From Carnegiea gigantea (Eukaryota; Streptophyta; Magnoliopsida; Caryophyllales; Cactaceae): 64,000 nucleotides of DNA. Made by a program: the position numbers and the translations under genes. The DNA lies in contig JAKOGI010000004.1 of NCBI GenBank assembly GCA_029747015.1, positions 1,438,501-1,502,500 of the forward strand, read 5' to 3'. Positions 57,827 through 64,000 of this stretch are shown in pieces. The notes under the pieces were generated by a model. That model did not search any database. It was not told the origin of the DNA and saw only the letters and a program-made list of their open reading frames with translations. The stretch's first letter is position 1. Each line of letters begins with the position of its first letter.

Positions 57827-60665
57827 CCTATTTTTCTGTATATATAGTTTGTAAACGGGCTCCTACTCGAGCCCATTACTAGTTTACTACCAGTATGGAT
57901 ACGTTTGGAATGTGCCAGGAGGAGGAACAGTGATCAATAACTGGTTTCTAAACGTAATAGGTACAATCATACAAGGTTTAGGGTGAGCAAAAAATGCTAT
58001 ACTCGATTGCCATTTGAAATTGATCTGGAGCTGAACTCGGTTAAATCAATTCTGAAATAGCTAGTACCAAAATTCAGGACCCAATTATAATTGGATATTG
58101 GAGTTTAAAACAGGTTGAGGACCCGGGACACATACAAGATTTTAGTTTTATTTTTCAAAGAATTATGTTAAAATTTGTGTCTTGAAGGGCCTATATTAGC
58201 CAAACTTTGCTTGAATTTCCTGCCTTCATGTTGCTACTAGTTGCAGTGTAGTGAATGAATGTTTATACGCTTTTTTTTTTTTTTTTTTAAATGTCTCTCA
58301 GTCCATTCACTATTCTAGCATTTGATGTGTTCAAGAACTATCGCAGCTAAAAGTTTAATCTAATGGTTCAAAGATCAAGAACAAGTTTTACACTCTAATA
58401 CATCCATTTATATGAATGCCCTGTTTAGTTTGAATTGTGGATCCATCCTTACTTTACATAATAAATCAATATAAGGATCACTCATAAAAAGGTTTTATCC
58501 TCTAACATGTTGCATGTAGAAGTGAAATTCGATATGATAAATTTTACCAGGCCGAATAGTGATAAATTCGAAATTGGCATTCATTGCATGTGAAAGGGAT
58601 CGCGAGAAGCTTGAGAAATGCACAACGAGGGACTAAACAGGATGAGATTTAAGAAGTGTAGAACAGTAGAAGGTTAAGCTTGGTCCCGTCCACCACGCCT
58701 AGCTAGGCAAGCACTCTTCACAAAACAAGAAAAGGAGAAGGGCGTGGGCCAGTAATTAAAGATGGTGAGGTGCATGTAAATGTTGAGGATTTTCCCCAAA
58801 AGTTAACAGTGTCAAAAGTACTGAAGAATCAGACAAGTGTCCATACCCAAAAGCTAACAGTGCCCTGCAAGCTTCGTGCAACAAACGAGCACCTCGACAC
58901 CCCTAAACTGGCGGTTAAACTGCCCTTGCATCAAATGGGTAGTCAATTCAGCCTCATTGCGCCTCTGTCCACGCAAAACTCAGCTTGGGTGCTAACCCTA
59001 CCCCAAATGGGTCCATCCATTATCTGAGATTGTCATGGCACGGTTTGAACCACTTACCCAAGAATCAACTGCGCATAGCCACTGGGGCAGTTGCTATTCA
59101 TCGGTGGTTGACCTACAAGCTGTCTAGCCCTAACTATCCTCGTGCACTCGAGGAGATCGAGATGAGTAGAAACATGAACAGTTAGAACACCCAAGATTCT
59201 TATGAGAGAATTTTACAAGAGAAGATTGAATGTTATTGTGCGTGTTATTTCTAGATGAAGAGGACCAGATTCTGTAGCAAAATTTTGACGGAAGAAGGAA
59301 GCAAACAGAGACAACAAAATTAAGAATGAAATTTTGTGGCAAGAAATCAGTGATTAACGGCCACATCATAAAACCTCGGAGGGCAAGATAAATATTTGCC
59401 GAAATCAGTTTAATACTTTTCAAACCCTCCCTGAAGCCAAACCCGGCCAAGCCGGCGTGCGGGCGCATGTATGTTTCCCAACCTGTCCATATCTTAGGCC
59501 CAAACACTACTTAAAGGATCTTGGAAGGTAAGGATATAAAAATCACTGTTTCTCCTTTTATTATTTCATGTGGGACAAGAGTTTCACTTTATTATTCCCG
59601 ACTCGCAACCCTCCTAAAACCTATGATACCCGGACTCTTCATTTTGCCCCACTGTACCCCTGTTAGACATGACACTGCATATGACATAGCCTAAAACTAC
59701 ATAGTTGTGGATTAAATTCCAACAGAAATAACAAGGAGGAGGCTCTGGTGGCCGGAATGAGAAGATTAAAGGCAACTATGCAAGATGGGATGCATGAGTG
59801 GCGGAAAAGATGGAAGGCGCATACAGTCTCCAGCTAACGAGACGATCAATGATCAGACGAATAGGTATGGACAACAGGACAAGGTGGCTTTGGACACTGA
59901 TTGCTTGGGGTTGGTAGCAATGCAAATTAGCCAGCAGATCGAGCTTTTTCATCAACTATGATCTGATTCTTGAAGACTTTATCGAGACTAGCAGCAAGTT
60001 CACAACCATGTAAGAAAGGAAGACAATTTTGCAGCACACCATCTTGCAAGTGTAATTCCTAAGGGGATGTAGTAGGTATGGGTGGGGATATTTCCTATTT
60101 TCCAAGAAATTCAACTGTTCATCACAACGGCCTCTTTGTAAAGTGATTGATCAATAATAACCCCTTCCCATCCCCCCCCCCAAAAAAAAAATCCATAGTC
60201 CTAAATACAAATATAAAAAATTTAAAAAAATAAAAAAGATAAAGCATGAAAGAGATATCTAAAACTAGTCTCGGTTGATTTCAATCATAATTCTACAAAC
60301 TTTAGAACTGATTCCTAGTTCTATGGATGTGGTTCCAGCTCCACAAAAATAAAAGGGTATCCGACTCACTTGCCCTTAGTTAGCCTCATGTTATTGTATC
60401 ATTTTAGCAAAAACTCAATTGTTTTGCACTTTGCATTACCCGCAATGCCCCAAGTATATGTATGTATGTCTCAGAAGACTTTGTTCCACAGCGTCAGTTT
60501 ACGAGGAACATATCGTATTGATAAACTTTATATCCACAAAGCCTACTACCATGGCGTTCCACTTTTGGATTTAGTGGCATTAGGGGCACCATCTTGATTG
60601 AGTCATCAATATCAAATGGGTAATATAATATTTAAACGGGACAGAATTTTGTGGTAGCGAGTCAT
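57823..60665. other. Spacer, no gene recognised
   Basis: Higher GC between 58680 and 59180. There are open frames of 66-125 codons on both strands (58770-59027 and 58985-59185 plus, 59130-59507 minus), but none has a recognised domain or convincing splice context. A C-run/A-run (60172-60189) again recalls the retroposon tails. Confidence 0.4.
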
Positions 60666-60752
60666 CTCAATGAATGGTGAAGAGTTGGGAATTCATGCCT
60701 CTCTTTGAAGCGGCAGTGATACTTCTCTACGATACAATATTTTTCTAAAGTA
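60666..60752 (+). pseudogene. Decayed fragment of EF-hand gene exon 4
   Basis: CTCAATGAATGGTGAAGAGTTGGGA, CTTTGAAG and GCAGTGATACTTCTCTACGATACAATATTTT parallel 56238-56324 in exon 4 of the EF-hand gene (ATGAATGCTGAGGAGTTGGGA, CTTTGAAG, GCAGTGATTCTTCTGTATGATACAATATTTT), with several indels that destroy the frame. The copy is in the same orientation, about 4.4 kb downstream. It is a relic of a local duplication or a partial copy; introns cannot be judged from so short a piece. Confidence 0.8.
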
Positions 60753-60999
60753 ATATCAAATCGTTCACAATATGGCACTACGTGTTATATTTGATTTACA
60801 TACATAATTAGTTATATAGGTAACACCTAATCGCTCCTAATATGGCACTGTGTTGTAGATCTCGTGTCGCGCTAGTAAACACAAGACAGGCTATTATAAT
60901 GGAATTCCAGCCAAACCTTGATCAAAGCATTTCCTACCACCACATGAATGAAATACCAATCAAACCCAGGCTATGCCACCACATATGACATTGGTTTAT
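60753..60999. repeat. Two diverged direct repeats, AATATGGCACT
   Basis: ATCGTTCACAATATGGCACTACGTGTT (about 60758) and ATCGCTCCTAATATGGCACTGTGTT (about 60830) are direct repeats about 71 bp apart. The remainder is spacer. Confidence 0.6.
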
Positions 61000-62039
61000 G
61001 AGAAATTTACAAATGGGTCATACTTCAACAGGCATGTAACTGACCCATTTTTTTTTGCAACAAATGGATGTTGCTTTTGGAGGGAAAAGCAAATGGGGGA
61101 AAAAGCAATGTGAAGTGAAATGATCCCAATACCCTTAATGAAAAGATCCCACCTTCCTCCTTGTACCTGATGTATTCACTATCTCTCTCCTCCAAAACCT
61201 GGAAGCAACAGAGGGCAGCAAACGCAAGGTGCAAAAATGAGGGTTTGTACGGAGTTCAAACCTGCGCGCTCTCTCTCTCTCAATCTTTCTCCAAAGTTGA
61301 ATGTACTACTGAATTCTGTAGTAGTGAGCAATTGTGCATCAAAATTGAGGGAAATCTAGCCCAACTTGTTGAAGGCAGCTTGGTTATGAGAGAAAAAGGG
61401 GGTGAAGCAAGGTGCGTACCTGTAGGTGAGAGAAAGAGGAGAGGGAGGCTGGAAGTGAGCTTGTAGCGTTTGGTGATGGTGGAAACCTGACATTGGAGGT
61501 CAGCCGTGAAGTATGAGGTATAAGGATTCAGGCGTCTGACGCTGGTAGACGCCTTGAAGCGGAGTGGTAAACATAAGGTATGTTAAATATTGTTTGAATT
61601 TTACGAGTTTGGTATGTGGAATGACATTTTGGTGAATGCTTTAGGGTGCAGGAAGGGTAAATGTCTGGGTTAACATGTGTGCGATGTTGTTAGCCACCGT
61701 TTACCAGGGTATCGTTAATGCTATTGAGTGAAAACCCAACTGCATTGGTGGACATGTTGGAGGGTGGGATAGGGTGCTCTTGTCATGAAGGAAAGATGAT
61801 ATAGTTGACACTGACATTGAATGAGAAGGGGGCACTGTAGAACTAGGGGAAATGTGGTGTTAACCATGGTAAACGTAGCGTAATGAATAGGTAAACAGAC
61901 AACAGTGGTGTTGGAGAATCCTATTTTGTACGTGTGTAGTGGATGATGCATTATTCATTGCGCTAATAAGAAATTGTTAGTGCTTGATGTGCAGGGTAAT
62001 TGGAAAGATAGTCGACCCCATAAAGTGGTATGGTAGTCG
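61000..62039 (+). mobile_element. 5' region of the right-edge MULE (limits uncertain)
   Basis: GAGAAATTTACAAATGGGTCA at 61000 and TGACCCATTTTTTTT 45 bp later may belong to a terminal inverted repeat, but the other end lies beyond the window. The interval up to the coding region is GT-rich on the plus strand and contains no convincing coding exon. Confidence 0.35.
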
Positions 62040-64000
62040 GTGGTGCAACATCTGGCAGAAATGGATGGAGACGGTGTTGTTGTGGGAGGCAGTGGTGGCG
62101 ACAGAGAGGTAGTTGTTTATGTGTTATTGGGGGATGAGTTGGATGATGGTGGAGCTGGAAAAGTAACGTTTGTAGGGGGTTGGACGAAGTGTATCGTGCT
62201 GACAGAGGATATGGGGTTGGAGAAGGTGGGAAGAAAGGTGAGTGAGATAACTGACAATAATTTGACTGTGCAGAAATTGTGGTACAGTTTAATGTACGAT
62301 CAGGGGATGTTAATGGAGTTGGAGGGGGATGGTGATGTGAGGATGTTTTTGAACGGGAGTGACAAGCACGGGTATTTGTATGTGGGCGAAAGTTATGGGC
62401 CGAAGAGGCGCGCACAAACGGCAACGTGGACTGGTGATCATGGCGCCGTTCGTGGGAGAAGTAGCAGGGATAGGGATGATATGGTCCAAGAGGGTCGTAA
62501 GGTTGCAGGTGTGAAAAGGTAGATAACATGTGAATACTGATATGATGAACGACATAGCTGAATGTGGGTAATGATAAGAAGTTATTGACATATTGCTTTT
62601 TTGTTTATTTTGTTCACAGGACGGCTGTGAGTGAAAGCGGTGGATGCATTGATGATCACCCACAAACCAGGCTGAGAGTGGGTGGGAAAATAATCGAGAT
62701 GTCTAACGATTATGAGATATCAGTTGCGTCGGAGGATGTAGGGGAGGACGAGGCAGCGGCAAAAGGAGGGGAAGAAGGCAGCAAAGGTAAGAAGGTGATG
62801 AAAGGAGCAACGCTAATGAGAGCGTGTGACCACGGTCGGGTCTGCAAGTACAAAGCTACTACCGTAAGTTAGCATATGGAAAAAGTTAATTGGGGCAGAG
62901 GGGCAGATCTTTTAATCAGCTGAAGCATTTCGGCAAGCAATCTGCAAGTTTGCAATCGCGAACCACTTTAGTTATCAGTCTGAGCGGAACTGCAAGCAAA
63001 GAATTGTGGTCAGGTGCGATGCAACCGACTGTCCTTTCTACATGTGTGTCAGAGGTGGGAAGAACATGTAGGTTATGCCCATAAAAGATTTTGTAGGACA
63101 GCATAAACACCGTGTCAAGGAACTATGTCAGATGGGTGTATGGGGGAGAAGACATGTTAGAGACGAACTCCCTGCACACCTAATTGAGAGTAAAGTGAGG
63201 TTGTGTCTGAATTATGCACCGAAGGACATTATGCAGGATCTGGAGTTGGAGCTAGGGATTCGGCTGACATACATGCAGTCGTAGAGGGCAAGGGAGTTTG
63301 TGCGCATGATGGTGCTTGGGAGACTAGTTGGTCACTAAAAATTGCTCCCGTGGATATGTGCGGCCATAGTCAGAGCGAACCCGAGGTCAGTGGCGTTCTG
63401 TGAGGTTGAGGGTTCGAGGTTTACGAGGATATTTGTTGCGTATGCCGTTAATGTCAATGGGTTCAAACTGGGGTGCAGGAAGATACTGTTTGTCAACGGG
63501 CTCCATCTGAGCGGACCTTACAAAGGAACCCTGCTTGTTGCGTGTGCGTTGGATGCAGACAACCACCTCTTCAAATTTACGTATGACATAGTATGTGGTG
63601 AGATAATTGAGAAGTGGGTTTGGTTCTTGCCAACAGTAATGGAATGCTTGGGTGGTCTGAAGCCGGTAATCATGTCGGACAGGAACCTTGCCTTACTCGC
63701 TGCCGTGGCGTAAGTATGTGATAAGGAGTACCACAGCTACCACCTACGTCACCTGACGGAGAACTTTCTGAAGGAGGCAGCAAAGCATGGTATCCGAAAA
63801 GAAGCAACGAAGCAGATAGTGAAGAAAATGTTATACAAAATTGCGTATGCTCCAACAGCGACGGAGTACAATGTTGCGTTGGAGGAGCTGGGGGACTACA
63901 AGGCAGAGCTTGGTGCTTGGGTGGACAACAATAAGTCGGAACAGTGGGCCGCTTCGAAGTTTGGGAAGGAGAGGTGGGGCAGAATAAACAACAATGTTAT
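62040..64000 (+). pseudogene. MULE (MuDR-type) transposase, runs off right edge
   Basis: The first open part (62040-62522) reads VVVYVLLGDELDDG ... VRMFLNGSDKHGYLYVGE, in the style of MULE N-terminal domains. It joins via a probable intron (AAAAG|GTAGAT ... TTCACAG|GACG) to RTAVSESGGCIDDHP and an acidic linker. A second probable intron begins ACC|GTAAGT. Next come EAFRQAICKFAIANHFSYQS, RCDATDCPFYMC, a TAG, KDFVGQHKHRVKELCQ and RDELPAHLIESKV, the DNA-binding region. The catalytic domain follows: LFVNGLHLSGPYKGTLLVAC, ALDADNHLFKFTYDIV, CLGGLKPVIMSDRNLALLAA and YHLRHLTENFLKEAAKHG. The usual first catalytic Asp (V/IDGxHL) is Asn here. Stops at about 63069, 63282 and 63711 make it a pseudogene. 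The end of the domain and the right terminus are outside the window. Confidence 0.85.

Noticed and set aside
61963..62529. 188-codon open frame on the minus strand
   Set aside because: It is the reverse shadow of the GT-rich MULE N-terminal coding region. It is rich in H, P, S and T as expected for an antisense frame, with no domain.

Overview
This is a window of AT-rich plant nuclear DNA, most likely from a eudicot. The evidence is a MIR167 microRNA locus, an intron-containing EF-hand gene with a CT-rich leader, plant-type Copia, Gypsy, LINE, MULE, Harbinger and hAT elements, and tRNA-derived SINE-like sequences. The window is gene-poor. I find one well-supported intact protein gene (EF-hand protein, 53243-56452, four exons), one well-supported RNA gene (MIR167, hairpin 14092-14263, TATA box 14018), and broken exons of an unrecognised gene at 5196-6228. 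Almost everything else that can be recognised is a mobile element or its debris.

Layout. 1-13 kb: intergenic DNA with a 5'-truncated LINE flanked by a 19-bp target duplication (3647-4213), SINE-like copies, MITEs and very short retroposon insertions. 13.4-14.3 kb: MIR167 and its promoter, with three auxin-response-type hexamers. 15-19.8 kb: a TA/GA microsatellite, AT-rich spacer, and an 894-bp hAT-like element with a perfect 8-bp duplication (18886-19779). 20-36.4 kb: a nested retroelement block. A decayed MULE (20040-22020) abuts an inverted Copia-type LTR. A Gypsy element (23317-28686, TSD CCCTC) sits inside a second copy of that LTR. A third copy follows at 29.0-29.8 kb, and then a LINE split by a Copia element (30722-35799, TSD GCTTG). 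36.6-48.1 kb: MITEs, two more micro-insertions, another hAT-like element (39377-39944), and a three-level nest at 44360-47419 in which a Harbinger derivative holds two hAT-like elements. One of these carries a 19-codon piece of a ubiquitin gene. 48-53.2 kb: mostly spacer. 53.2-56.5 kb: the EF-hand gene. 57-61 kb: a 78-bp foldback element with a 9-bp duplication and a decayed fragment of the EF-hand gene's last exon. 61-64 kb: a second MULE running off the right edge.

The points most worth following are: (i) four hAT-like elements that share ends (about TAGGGNTG) and 8-bp duplications but fill their subterminal regions with different short words, one having captured ubiquitin sequence; (ii) a series of 16-46 bp insertions that end in an oligo(A), mostly preceded by oligo(C), and are flanked by 10-16 bp duplications, which look like extreme 5' truncations of retroposed RNAs; and (iii) MIR167 with its cluster of auxin-response hexamers. 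All boundaries, homologies and repeat matches were found by eye. Superfamily names rest on recalled family motifs, not on a search.
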